From the NCBI GenBank assembly GCA_946807835.1, contig OX327702.1, positions 11,036,001 through 11,100,000 on the forward strand: 64,000 nt of DNA, given 5' to 3'. Positions 48,854 to 59,600 of this stretch are shown here, one piece after another. A program made the position numbers and the translations under genes. The notes below the pieces were generated by a model. That model saw nothing but the letters and a program-made list of their open reading frames with translations. It did no database searches and was not told where the DNA came from. This DNA comes from Ailanthus altissimus (lineage: Eukaryota > Streptophyta > Magnoliopsida > Sapindales > Simaroubaceae). The first letter of the stretch is position 1, and each line of letters starts with the position of its first letter.

Positions 48854-49630
48854 TGTTAGGATATGTGCTTAAGTGTCATTCATATTTGTATAAATACTTA
48901 TTTGATAATATTTATACTATGTATATTTTGTTAAATCTCTAATACTCTTTATTAAATGGTAATTATGTTTGTCACATTACATATATTATATGATCTAAAA
49001 GAGTTTATATTCGATCTAAAAGAGTTTAGACCAGTGTTAATGGTTAAAGCTAAAGGTTATAAATGTTAACAGTTAGCATTGTTAAAAGTTAGCAAGTTAT
49101 AAGAGTCAACGAGATTTAAAAAATTAAAATCTTGTCCATAATAAGACAAAAACTTGAGAGTACATTAGTAATGATATAGTTACAAATAGTTGCAATAAGC
49201 ACTAGAAAATGTCATTATGCAAATGTGTTATCAAACACTGTGTTCTTAATCTATTTTTACTAATACAAATCTATCGATAAATCCCCTTTTTATAGGTCAG
49301 TGTATATTTATATTTATAAGGTATAAATGATTATTCTTAACTGACTATAAGTTTAGAGCTCGTATAGGTATACGAGTATTCAGTTATGACTAAATACTGA
49401 GCAGACTCATTAGAACACCAATAGATATCCTATGAAACTGTCAATGGTAGGTCCTTTCGAGTTGAGTAGTATATGTAGACCTCTGACCTGAGCCCTACGG
49501 TGAACTTGTGGGTAATCCACCACTTTGATTCCACGGATGTTAGAAACCTTCATAGTTTGACCACTACATGTCACTGAATGTACGTAAATACGGGATCCGT
49601 CAGCTTACATACGTGAGTTGTGTATCCTAG
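48854..49630 (+). repeat. copia-3 3' LTR, left part
   Basis: It begins TGTTAGGATATG after the purine tract and matches 37546 onward. It is interrupted at 49630/49631 by a chromovirus insertion. The 4-bp ctag at 49627-49630 recurs at 52721-52724. Confidence 0.88.
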
Positions 49631-50183
49631 TGTCACACCCCAAATATTCTCAAGCAATTACTCGAACATTTGGCGCGCGACAAGACTACCAAGAGGTTAT
49701 TTGGCCCATGATGTGTTACATGGGGTTGAAGCTTCTAGAAGGCCCAATTGATTTGGGTTAATGCCACATTTGTATGATAGGTGAGTAGTAGGTGGAGGAG
49801 TATTCTAGAAAAGGCATATTTCTTGGGATATACTTGTGGTAAGTAACATCTTTGAAATATTTATTTGAATATTCTCTAATTTAGATGTGGACCATTGGAT
49901 TAAAGTAAATCCTAACCGTCCATTGTATATAGCTTTAGCTATAAATAAGTGGAGCACTCATTTGAGCAACCATCCTCCAAATCCTTCAAATTGTAGAAAT
50001 ACTCAAGCATTGTAATTCTATAACTTTGTAATTCTCTCTTTAGTAATAAGATACGATAGCATTCTCTCAAACACTTGGTGTGCTTCTTCTTCATCTCTTT
50101 CTTTGGTTAATTGGGTCTTGTAGGCTGCTTAGCACTTAAAGAGTGTCTAAGGCTGCGCGGGTTCGAGAAATCAATCCGTGACA
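49631..50183 (+). repeat. Nested chromovirus 5' LTR (553 bp)
   Basis: It begins TGTCACACC and ends CCGTGACA. It is collinear with 52169-52720 with roughly 90% or more of bases identical by eye. A TATA-like 'tatatagctttagctataaa' region occurs around 49926-49946 in both copies. Confidence 0.9.
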
Positions 50184-50185
50184 AG

Positions 50186-50197
50186 TGGTATTAGAGC
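50186..50197 (+). other. Chromovirus primer-binding site
   Basis: TGGTATTAGAGC, one base from the initiator-Met tRNA complement TGGTATCAGAGC, two bases after the LTR. Confidence 0.85.
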
Positions 50198-50210
50198 GGG
50201 TTCAAAGAAG

Positions 50211-50877
50211 ATGATGAAGAAAGTTGCTAAATCATCGGGGATTACCGAAGGGAAAGGTAGAGACCCCAAAGCTAGGAGACATGGGAGTGTTTCGCCAGAA
50301 AAGTTTGTTGATCCGAACCATGAACTAAGAGACATGGTTGTGAAGCTCGGTGGTGCTATGAGTAAGGCAACAGATCACCTTGGAGAGTTGGAAGAGCACG
50401 TCAAGAAGCTCGAGGTAGACCTCGAAGTCCATTAGGGAGTACGTTGAGGAGTACTCTTTGTTGATGCTGCAAATTCGCAACATGACCAATGAGGACTTGT
50501 TGTTCAATTTCCTGAATGGGTTACAATCATGGGCTGCCAATGAGTTGAAGTGGCGTGGAGTACAGAATATATCCGACGCCCTTACAATGACGGAGACGCT
50601 CATGGATTACCGCAAGGGAGAATCGAGTAAGTTTAAGAATCCTAAACCCAATCACAGTAAGGGTGGGGAAGCCAATGAGTTTCAACCTTCGAAGAGCAAG
50701 GAGGAGAAAGGCAAATTGCCCAAGTGGAAGGAGCAAAAATGCAATGGCCATAGAGGTAATGGTCCAAAATCGAACTGCTTCCTTTGCGACGGGGATCATT
50801 GGGTAAATGATTGCCGAAGAAGAAAGCTTTCAATGCAATATACGAGGCACAAGAAGAGGGCAAACAGAGCCGTATAG
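50211..50877 (+). pseudogene. Internally deleted chromovirus Gag
   Basis: Part 1 (about 50211-50435) has a basic N-terminus, then a coiled-coil segment (LGELEEHVKKLEVDLEV). A stop follows at 50433-50435. Part 2 resumes in another frame near 50436 with EYVEEYS and MTNEDLLFNFLNGLQSW, and ends with a zinc knuckle CFLCDGDHWVNDC at about residue 105-117 of that frame. In full-length relatives about 100-150 capsid residues lie between these two parts, so most of the capsid core is missing. The zinc knuckle (C-x2-C-x4-H-x4-C) is intact. Confidence 0.75.
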
Positions 50878-51284
50878 GTTGTATGCAGCTGGTCAGTTCC
50901 CTCAAAGCTAAGCAACATGCAGACGCGCCAACGGGGACGGTGCTTATGTACATTGAAGCCTATGTCAATTGCATCAAAACTCAAGTGTTGGTTGATATAG
51001 GGGCTACACACAACTTCATTAAGCGTGCGAAAGCAAATCGCTTAGGCCTTTATGTAGAGAAATAAGAGCGATACCTCAAGTCCGTGAATGCAAGTGCCAA
51101 GCCACTGGATGGGGTGGTTCGTGGAGCTGAAATTCACATTGGCAAATGGCACGGTGAGGTAAATTTCTCAGTAGCACTTCTCGATAATTTTGATGTAGTG
51201 CTAGGTATTGAGTTCTTACGACAGTACAATATGGTGCTACTTTCTCAACAAAACTACATGTGTATTTTAGAGGGAGGACCTTGA
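50811..51284 (+). pseudogene. Chromovirus retropepsin-like protease remnant
   Basis: The frame 50811-51065 reads VLVDIGATHNFI. This is the aspartic protease active-site loop with the usual DTGA changed to DIGA. A stop at 51063-51065 precedes a continuing frame 51084-51284 with FDVVLGIEFLRQYN, the conserved second half of the retropepsin fold. Normally this domain cuts the Gag-Pol precursor. Here it is split by a stop and is unlikely to work. Confidence 0.8.
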
Positions 51285-52226
51285 ATGATACTGACGGTAG
51301 GCATGCCCAAAGGTGGGCGATGCAAGCCAAACGCCAAGGTTCTTTCCGCAATGCAACTAAGGGTAGATGCTGAGCGCAAAGGAGGGTTACATCCAGCCAC
51401 AATAATGAGGATGGATGATAAGGCGACAGGGGGCAAAGATGAAATACCGAAGGATGTTGTAGAAGTGCTCGGGGAGCACAAAGGGGTCAAGCTTACTGCC
51501 TTATCGGAAGAACCGCCTTCAAAAGAAAAAATTGAGGGCAAGTTGAAGCTTGAGATTACACTTCCAACTATGGTGCCGACGCCTCCATCGGAGATGGGAG
51601 AGTTGCAGGGGCAGCTCGAGGAGTTGTTGGATGCGAGTGTCATCCAAAAATCCGAAATGTCTCATAATGTGCAGTTACAACATAAGGAGTGGGTCGAAGA
51701 CAAGCAGCGGCATGTCAAGCATAGTGCGGGGGACTTGGTGATGGAGACGATACTTCCACTACAACGCAAGTCAACACGCCCACTTAACAAGGGCCTTGAT
51801 CGTGGGGACGAGGGACCAAGGTTTATTGCCAAAAAGGTTAGCAATGTCTCGCATAAGGTGGGGATACCTTCAAGACAACGGCAGTGGCTACATCATGTGC
51901 ATTCCGCAAGCTGTTGGAAGCAGTATCGTGGAGGTTCGGGAGGTGCAAAATTTGGGCCACACAACCAGGAACCTTTAGGGATTTCCACATGCCATGACAA
52001 AGGTGAGGAACTCAGGACGAGCCTTGAGTACTTTGTTGAGTGGAAAGGGTTGCCCGATGAGAGAGCACGCTCGAAACACGAGAACGCACAGCCAGAGTTT
52101 GAAGAGCGGGGTGTGCAAGTTCCAACGAAGACGCGACAAAGGCATTGCGTGAATTTGGTGATGGAGAATGTCACGCCCCAAATATTCTCAAGCAATTACT
52201 CGAACATTTGGCGCGCGACAAGATAA
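51285..52226 (+). CDS. 313-residue fusion left by pol deletion (RT start + integrase C-terminus + chromodomain)
   Basis: The open frame runs from the end of protease through a linker to GQLEELLDASVIQKSEMS, the start of gypsy reverse transcriptase. At about residue 125 (near 51660) it passes directly to the integrase C-terminal GPY/F region (EWVEDKQRHVKHSAGDLV, RPLNKGL, EGPRFIAKKV). It ends in a partial chromodomain (EYFVEWKGLPDERA, near residue 248-261). The RT palm, RNase H and the integrase zinc and catalytic domains are absent. The last 19 codons run into the 3' LTR, starting at 52169. The frame is open but may be open by chance of the deletion; no product is known. It marks the element as non-autonomous. 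Confidence 0.65.
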   Translation: MILTVGMPKGGRCKPNAKVLSAMQLRVDAERKGGLHPATIMRMDDKATGGKDEIPKDVVEVLGEHKGVKLTALSEEPPSKEKIEGKLKLEITLPTMVPTPPSEMGELQGQLEELLDASVIQKSEMSHNVQLQHKEWVEDKQRHVKHSAGDLVMETILPLQRKSTRPLNKGLDRGDEGPRFIAKKVSNVSHKVGIPSRQRQWLHHVHSASCWKQYRGGSGGAKFGPHNQEPLGISTCHDKGEELRTSLEYFVEWKGLPDERARSKHENAQPEFEERGVQVPTKTRQRHCVNLVMENVTPQIFSSNYSNIWRATR

Positions 52227-52720
52227 CCAAGAGAGTATTTGGCCCATGATGTGTTACATGGGTTGAAGCTTCTAGAAGACCCAATTGATTTGGGTTAATG
52301 CCATATGTGTGTGGTAGGTGAATGATAGGTGGGAGAGTATTCTAGAAAAGACATATTCTTTGGGATATACTTGTGGTAGGTAACATCTTTGGAATATTCC
52401 TTTGGATATTCTCCACTTTAGATGTGGACCATTAGATTAGAGTAAATCTTAACCGTCCATTATATATAGCTTTAGCTATAAATAGGTGAAACTCTCATTT
52501 GAGCAACCATCCTCCAAATCCTTCAAATTGTAAAAATACTCGAGCATTGTAATTCTATAGCTTTATAATTCTCTCTTTAGTAATAAGATACGAGAGCATT
52601 CTCTCAAACACTTGGTGTACTTCTTTTTCATCTCTTTCTTTGGTTAATTAGGTCTTGTAGGCTGCTTAGCACTTGAAGAGTGTCTAAGGCCGCGCGGGTT
52701 TGAGAAATCAGTCCGTGACA
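52169..52720 (+). repeat. Nested chromovirus 3' LTR (552 bp)
   Basis: Partner of 49631-50183, beginning TGTCACGCC and ending TCCGTGACA. It is followed by ctag (52721-52724), which repeats the four bases before the 5' LTR, and then by the rest of the copia-3 3' LTR. Confidence 0.9.
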
Positions 52721-53706
52721 CTAGGCTTCGAGATTGTGTCTCGGAAACTCTTACGGCCATGAGCAATAAACTCGAAAAAAGAATTTCCCGCAAGGTTGAA
52801 CAATATAACAAAAGTGTGTTTATATTGTTCATCGAGATACGAATCTAGAGACAAGATTGAATGAGCATATGAGGATTTGACGATGTTGATTTATATCTCT
52901 ACTCATCTAGGGTATAAGTGATAGAAAGAGTATACGTATGCTTTCTGACCTCAGCTTGTATGGTCTTATGCAATGATTTATAATATTCATAATGTGTGCA
53001 TGGGGCATCAATCATGAACTAATGAAATAGTTCTATTTGACGAATCAAACGAAACTTAAGGAGTCTTGCAATATAAAGTGTACTTGTGCACTAAGGCAGC
53101 GTACCAAATTAAATAGTTCAATCCAGTAAAATCCAACAAAATCAAATATTTGTTTCAGAAACCTTCAAGATGTGTATGTGTCAATACTTGTAGTATTAAG
53201 TACAATTATTTAAACAATAATTGTTGTTGATCAATGAAATTGTGACACATGGCGTACAATGAGTACTCAGTTAAGTTAACTCCAATATGGGTATGATAGG
53301 ATATGTGTGTATGTGACACACACACACACTTAGTCATGGTTAATATTTACCTATGGTTTATTAACCGTGTGTGTGTGTGTGTGATCAAGAGTTGATCAAT
53401 AGGAGAAAAATAATTTTTGGTTTAAGGATTAAACCAAGTTAGATTAAGATATTGTGTAGTTGATCAAATTCACCCCGTTGATCACTAAAACTGTCAACAG
53501 ATTACATTTCGGGTGAATTTTTGATATTGTAGTCCAAAAGCTTACAATCAATTTGTATTTTAATTTTATTAAAAAGCATGAAATGTGTTCATGATATATT
53601 TAAGACTTCCGCTGCGTATATTGATGTGTGTGTGTATTTGATGCGTATGTATATTTATATGAACACGAAATCACATATGTACGCCTTAGTATAATCGGCA
53701 CTCACA
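52721..53706 (+). repeat. copia-3 3' LTR, right part
   Basis: It continues the LTR interrupted at 49630 ('gcttcgagattgtgtctcgg' matches 38333 onward) and ends ACTCACA. The part at about 53155-53400 aligns poorly with the 5' LTR. It contains a (CA)n tract and a (GT)n tract facing each other across about 45 bases. Confidence 0.85.
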
Positions 53707-53810
53707 ATACCATTTGTGATCAAACAGAGTAGCGATGACGTGCACCGCCACTACTATTAGATAGATCGGCCACTGATCTATCCAACAATGGTAGCGATAA
53801 ATGTCACCAC

Positions 53811-55124
53811 TAATAGGGGCTTAAAAGTACTAGTATAATTTGTACTCAACTTTCGTATTTTGCTCTAAATCATAAATATTTAGCTATTTAATTGTGATTT
53901 TTGATCAAAAATAGATGCATGACAAAAAATATGACGTATAAGAATAAACGGAAGGCGACTCGGACGTTAAACGAAGAAATTACGCTCAAAATACGAAAAA
54001 GGTACCAGGGCTGGGTGCCGCAGCACCCATGATTGAGCGCCGCGGCGCCCACAACCCCGAGGCACTGCGCTCGTAGGGGGAACAGTACCCGTGTGAACAG
54101 TAACCCGTAAATAGTTGCTACAGTAACTCGTAAACAGTATTTTAAAAAAAAAAATCTATAAATAGAAAGCCAAAAACCCTAAGTGGAGGAGGAGAGAAAA
54201 GAGGCAAAAACTTAGAGAGAGAATTCACAACACAAATCATATATCAAAGCCAAAGATTGAAGAACCAAGATCAAGATTCAATCTTCAAGTCAAGATTGAG
54301 GGAGAAGCACATCAAGGAGTCACTTTGATTAGTTTTTCTTCTCTTTCTTTATCATTATATTCTTGTTCTTATTGATCTTTATGAATTGATTTGATACTTT
54401 TGATTTTGTGATGAGTTAATTTGTTCATCTAAGGTTAGGCTATGTAAACCTAGTATGGATTTGGATTGTGTTAATTTTTAGTTTATAAACTTGGTACATT
54501 CAATTGATTCATTCTATCTTCTGTTTAATGCTTTCATTATACCTGATCAATATTTTGGATGATTGAGGAACCATGATGAACTCGACGGAGGAATTCATAT
54601 GTTTAGCCTATGGTAGTTTGATGAATGATCATAAGGTAACAACTATGAGTTCCATCTAGGATAAACATATACCTAGGTGGCATGTATGGTATAATTTAGA
54701 CTTGATCTTAATGAATTATATTCTGATTTGATTACTATAGACATATAAGTGATTGTTAGAATGTGTAATATAGTCGACAGAGGCTTGTGATGAGATTAGT
54801 ATCTAAACCAATTAATTGGTATTAAAGGATTAACTAAATGGTTAATGAGTCCAATTAAATACTAGGGGACGAGTCAAAACCCTAGATTATCTTTATTTAT
54901 GAATTCTACTCTTTGTTTTTGTTTAGTTAATTGATAGAATTAAATTAGTTAAATAAATTTCAGATTGTGATTTTCTGAATAAAAGTTAAGTAGGTATAAT
55001 TTTAGTACTTGATTTATAAAATTAGATTGCATAGTCCCTATGGGATCAATATCTGAACTTAAAATCCTATATTACTTGATACGATAGCGTGCACTTGTAC
55101 TTAACTACTATAACACAACAATCA
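53811..55124 (+). repeat. Athila-type solo LTR iii (1,314 bp)
   Basis: It begins TAATAGGGGC (TG changed to TA), ends CAACAATCA, and is flanked by perfect accac duplications (53806-53810 and 55125-55129). It is collinear with LTR i and, inverted, with LTR ii. No internal region is present. A GC-rich island lies at 54004-54066. Confidence 0.88.
54156..54165 (+). promoter_or_regulatory. TATA box of the Athila LTR
   Basis: CTATAAATAG, a near-ideal plant TATA element, lies inside the solo LTR, after a run of A. It would be the transcription-initiation signal of the lost element. Confidence 0.5.
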
Positions 55125-55129
55125 ACCAC

Positions 55130-56405
55130 CACTACATTTAACAATGATCTTGGTGAAGAGTTGCTACTACAGCTGTCTTCCATAAAGCGAGGTGGTAATG
55201 ATGTGTACTACCACCTTGTTTTACAACCAACAATGGTAGTTATCGCTCTCTCATTGTATTTGACTGTCTTCTAGTCTTTTTTTTTGTAAAAATTGACCCA
55301 ATCATTATATAGATATAAAAAATAATTCTATGATATAAATTTTAATCATATTTATCCTCGAAGGCCAACAGCCGACAGCGGCTCATTGTCGAGCTAACAA
55401 TGGTAGTGTTATTTGTTTATTTGTTTATTTAATTAATAATTATTATTTATTTAACACGTGTTAAGAGTGCATAAATATCTTTCTATTGAATTACGATTTT
55501 ATGCTTCATTCATTAAATTTAACTTTAACGATGACTGTCTAACAGAGAGTGAAAAAATTGAATAATTTAAAATAAAGAGGACAAATTTGAGCACTGAGCC
55601 AAATTATAAGAACATATATATCCTTAACCCATTAATTTATAACAAAATTAGTTCATATATTTTAATTAATTAATAGTGCAGATATCGTAATTAAAAGTAC
55701 CAAGTAATTAATAATGTAAGATATATGCTTTATAGTATAATAATTACCAATTAAATATTCTTATATATTTGATGCAACGAAGGAATTAACCAAACAGATT
55801 AAAGAGGAATGCCATTTGTCACATCTCATATCAAATAGAAATTTGGTGGATTTGAAATATATATGAACGAGCAAACAATATTATCTAACAAACTAATCTT
55901 TGAGTTAATTATAAGCGTCCGACCTGTGACACGTAGTATCAAAATAAACCCAAATTCTCATTCGCATGTGAATCCCCAAAATTGCCCCAATGAAAATTGC
56001 CATATAAAATGTAAGTCCCTTAGTGCATCCGAATGATGGATAGTACGAGCCGAGTGAACTCTAAAAATCTTATATCTTGAATCCTAATAGAGATTGCTAA
56101 GTGAGTAACGAGTCCTCTAACCTCAAAAGGATGAGCAATACAAGTCAAGTTAGCCCTCTCAATTTATGTCAAATCGTGACGAATACATCACGTGATTAGA
56201 TGAGAGAGAATGTCACATCCCGCATTTAATAAAAATTAAATGAATTTTGGGCATAAATAGATAGGTAAGCAACAGTACTTAACAAGTTAAGTCTTTTAGA
56301 TCAATAATAAACATCCGACCCATAACACATGCCCCAAGACCCTTTCAATGTTGCACAAAAGCCAACACTATCAAAGCCATCAAGGAGTGCCAATAGCCTA
56401 CAATT
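55130..56405. other. Intergenic DNA
   Basis: No gene was recognised. Phrases with 'caatggtagt' near 53785, 55230 and 55400 indicate a locally repeated host sequence around the Athila solo LTR. The frame 55089-55274 overlaps the LTR end and has no motif. Confidence 0.35.
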
Positions 56406-56604
56406 GAATGTTCGTTACGTTTGAAGAGTTTCCCATTTTACATGTCTACATAATTAATTTAAGGTTATCCAAGATAAGGAAGAAAATGAAACAAGATCTC
56501 CATCAACATTCATATAACTGAAGAACAAAAAGATGTTCATTATGTTTGAAGCATTTCCTATTTTACATGTCTACAAAATTAATTTTAGGTTATCCAAGAT
56601 AACA
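56406..56604. repeat. Direct duplication (about 75 bp, 125 bp apart)
   Basis: The block 56406-56480 ('tttacatgtctaca', 'ggttatccaagata') recurs at 56531-56604 with a few differences. The second copy stops six bases before the stop codon of the dapF copy. Confidence 0.7.
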
Positions 56605-56610
56605 AATTTC

Positions 56611-59600
56611 TTAACAATAAACTGATACAGCAAAGGAAACATACCATAGGGGCACTGATCCGTAAAACACTACTTCAGCAGGGCCTATCATGTACACATG
56701 GTTGTCTTCTTCCCTCCATTCAATATACAACGGCCTGCCAGGTAGATCAACCATGCAATTCTATTATACAAGAAAATTGATCAGTACTAGAAAATCAAAC
56801 TAAAGAGTATGGAGATGGACTGTCAAGTTGTTAAAGGACACGACAAGGTCCATATCATGCTAAAAATGGACAAAGCTCAAGTATATGTCATGTACAATTT
56901 GTTTACTAAATATATTTATTGACACATTATTGCATCTTTAACTTACTCTCCCCACATGTCCCTCAAGAACTGCTGCAAACTGCACAAGCACCAGTTCCAC
57001 ATGCTAATGTTGCACCTACAATTAAAAGTATAGTTTTAGCACAACCAACTACAAACTAATCCAAGACTTCAGCACAACTACAAAACCAATTCAAATTTGA
57101 CAATAATAGGTAACCTGCGCCACGCTCCCAAACACACATTTTCAGATGTGAAGGAGAATTAACTTCCACAAATTCTGCAAATTATATCAAACAAAAATAG
57201 GGACTACACACTTAAAATGTTTAAACAAAGTGAACTTATGTGCTAAGATCTCTACTCCATCAAAAATTCAACAGGATAGAATCTAATATGTTCTAGGCAA
57301 ATAATATAAAGATATTATATGTACACTTCTTCATAACATGCTTAGTGCTAGGAAAGATTCCAAAGTTCTGCTTATTTGTCATTTCAAAAGGATTGGACTA
57401 GCAATCACATACTTTAACTCAAACTTAGCAAACACTTTTAGGCTCATAGGATGTAGAAGTTATTTATTACCTTACGCCACTAACTCTATAAATGAAATGA
57501 ACAACAATTTCAAATGAGCAGCCATAGTGTAGGGAATCATGGCCCTTTGACCAATAAGTTTAATTCTTGAGGTTGGAAGCATAGACTATATTGCACGTTT
57601 ATAACTCAATACAATGCTGATAATTTAATAGCAATAATGAATATACATTTCAAATTACTGCCAAGATCAACAATTAAAAGTAAAAGTAAATAATGTAATC
57701 TCGACATTCAATTGATTCCCAGTTCCAAATCATCTCCATAATTAGATAAAATCTAACCTGTGTTGGTCCGTGAAGGGAACATAGAATGATGCTCAAATTT
57801 AGGACCAATTTCAGCTAAGTTTAGTTCATCAACCTGCAATGTCTGTTCAATTGCAATCATTAAGCAAAGAAATCCGTATCAAAGATATACACGAATGAGA
57901 AGAAAAATGTAACTCCACTAAACTAAACTGTTTCAGTTCAAAGTAATATATAACGATCCATCTAGAACATTTTGCAGACACTGATGAAGAAGATGCTAAA
58001 TAGCATCAGATGCAGTGTAAGGGAAAAAGTTTATTAAATCAGCATGAATTCTGTTTTAACTCTTTATCCTCTTTCCCCATTGTCAGCCCTAATAGAGCTC
58101 TAGCCTGATAGAATAAGCATGCTTTGAAGATATTAGGCCCCATAACTGTTTTAATTGTTAATAGAGTGATGTATAGAGTACTCACTCATGTCCACATTTA
58201 CTTTCATGACAGATTCAGTGAAGCTGTAGGGTTCGTAAACATAAAAGGAATAGCATGAAAAGAAGACCAGAAAGAATAGAACAGGATAAACCCAAGACAA
58301 ATATCAATGCCATATTATGAGTTATTTAGAGCATACCTTCCCATCTTTTGTTCCTAAAGTTATACAATGAGGATTTCCCATGCTAACACATGTCACATTC
58401 CATTTTACTCCATCTACATCAAGTTCTGATTTAACAACAGACTGATCTTTATTTGCAGGTAATCTTGTTGGTATATCTGAAGCTTTAAGTATCGCTTCAC
58501 GCATATCAACTTTGACCTGAAATTGAAATAAGAATTGACAGCTACAATAAGGAAACCCAACGAAAACATTAAAGGTTGCTAGTATATGTAGACCAAAAAA
58601 GACCTTTCGGGTGAAACACAGTTGTAGAAAAAATGACACTAAAAAGAAGATAAATATTTTCGGTTAACATGTTGCATTTTGCAACAGCTTTGAAACGAGA
58701 AGAAATTTGCCACAACATTTTTTATGTCTGCAAAGCACTCATGTGTTAAAAAGTCAAGAGGGATGCAAGTTTAGAGTAAAGAACTCTGAATAAATTACCT
58801 TCCCATCATCTTGAATTACTGGAACAATCAATCCAGCATCAGTGTGTACAGTGAAACTGCATCAATTGAAAAAGAAAGATTACTACACACCATCCACAAA
58901 TAATCACAATTTACTGAAACAATTAATGATAGAATAGTGCAAACAGTTTCCTTTATCAATAAGGATTACCCACATGCGTACTAAATTTTGATCCTTCAAA
59001 TATCAGTTACAATTTGCAAAGATGTCAACATCAAAGCAAGTGACAGGGAATGCAAATAACTTAAATCTTAAAGTTTGCTTATAATGCCCCACTGAGTGAT
59101 ATCCTAGCAAGATTGTTCATGGATGACATTAGAACCTGGTAACCTTAACTTTGCTTCCCATGTAAATTTTCAAGCTCAGCAATGAATCTAGCAAAGCATC
59201 TCACTCCATTACAACACATCTATTTACAAAATAATAAATAAAGAAATAATCATTAAAATATAGCCAACACCACTACATAGTTGCTACATACAGTTCACTG
59301 ATAGAAGAAATTGCTTCATATGATCAGCATTCACCAATCAGAACACATCAACATTGACACAGAAAACCAATTTACTACAGTTTGATCTTAATATTCAAAT
59401 ATTGCATATATCAAAACACAAAGTACAGTACAAAGGGCCCAACCTCTGGTCCACTATCATCGGAATTGAAGATCCTCATGGTATAATCAGTACCGTTGAT
59501 TCCAGACATGGCAAAGATCACTCCATCAGCCCCAATGCCAAAGTTCCAATCACATAGCTTCACTGCTTGCTCTGGAGTTATCCTAGGTTCAGAAGATCCC

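Noticed and set aside
51285..52226. A novel 313-residue host protein.
   Set aside because: It lies between LTRs and consists of recognisable gypsy pieces (RT start, integrase C-terminus, chromodomain).
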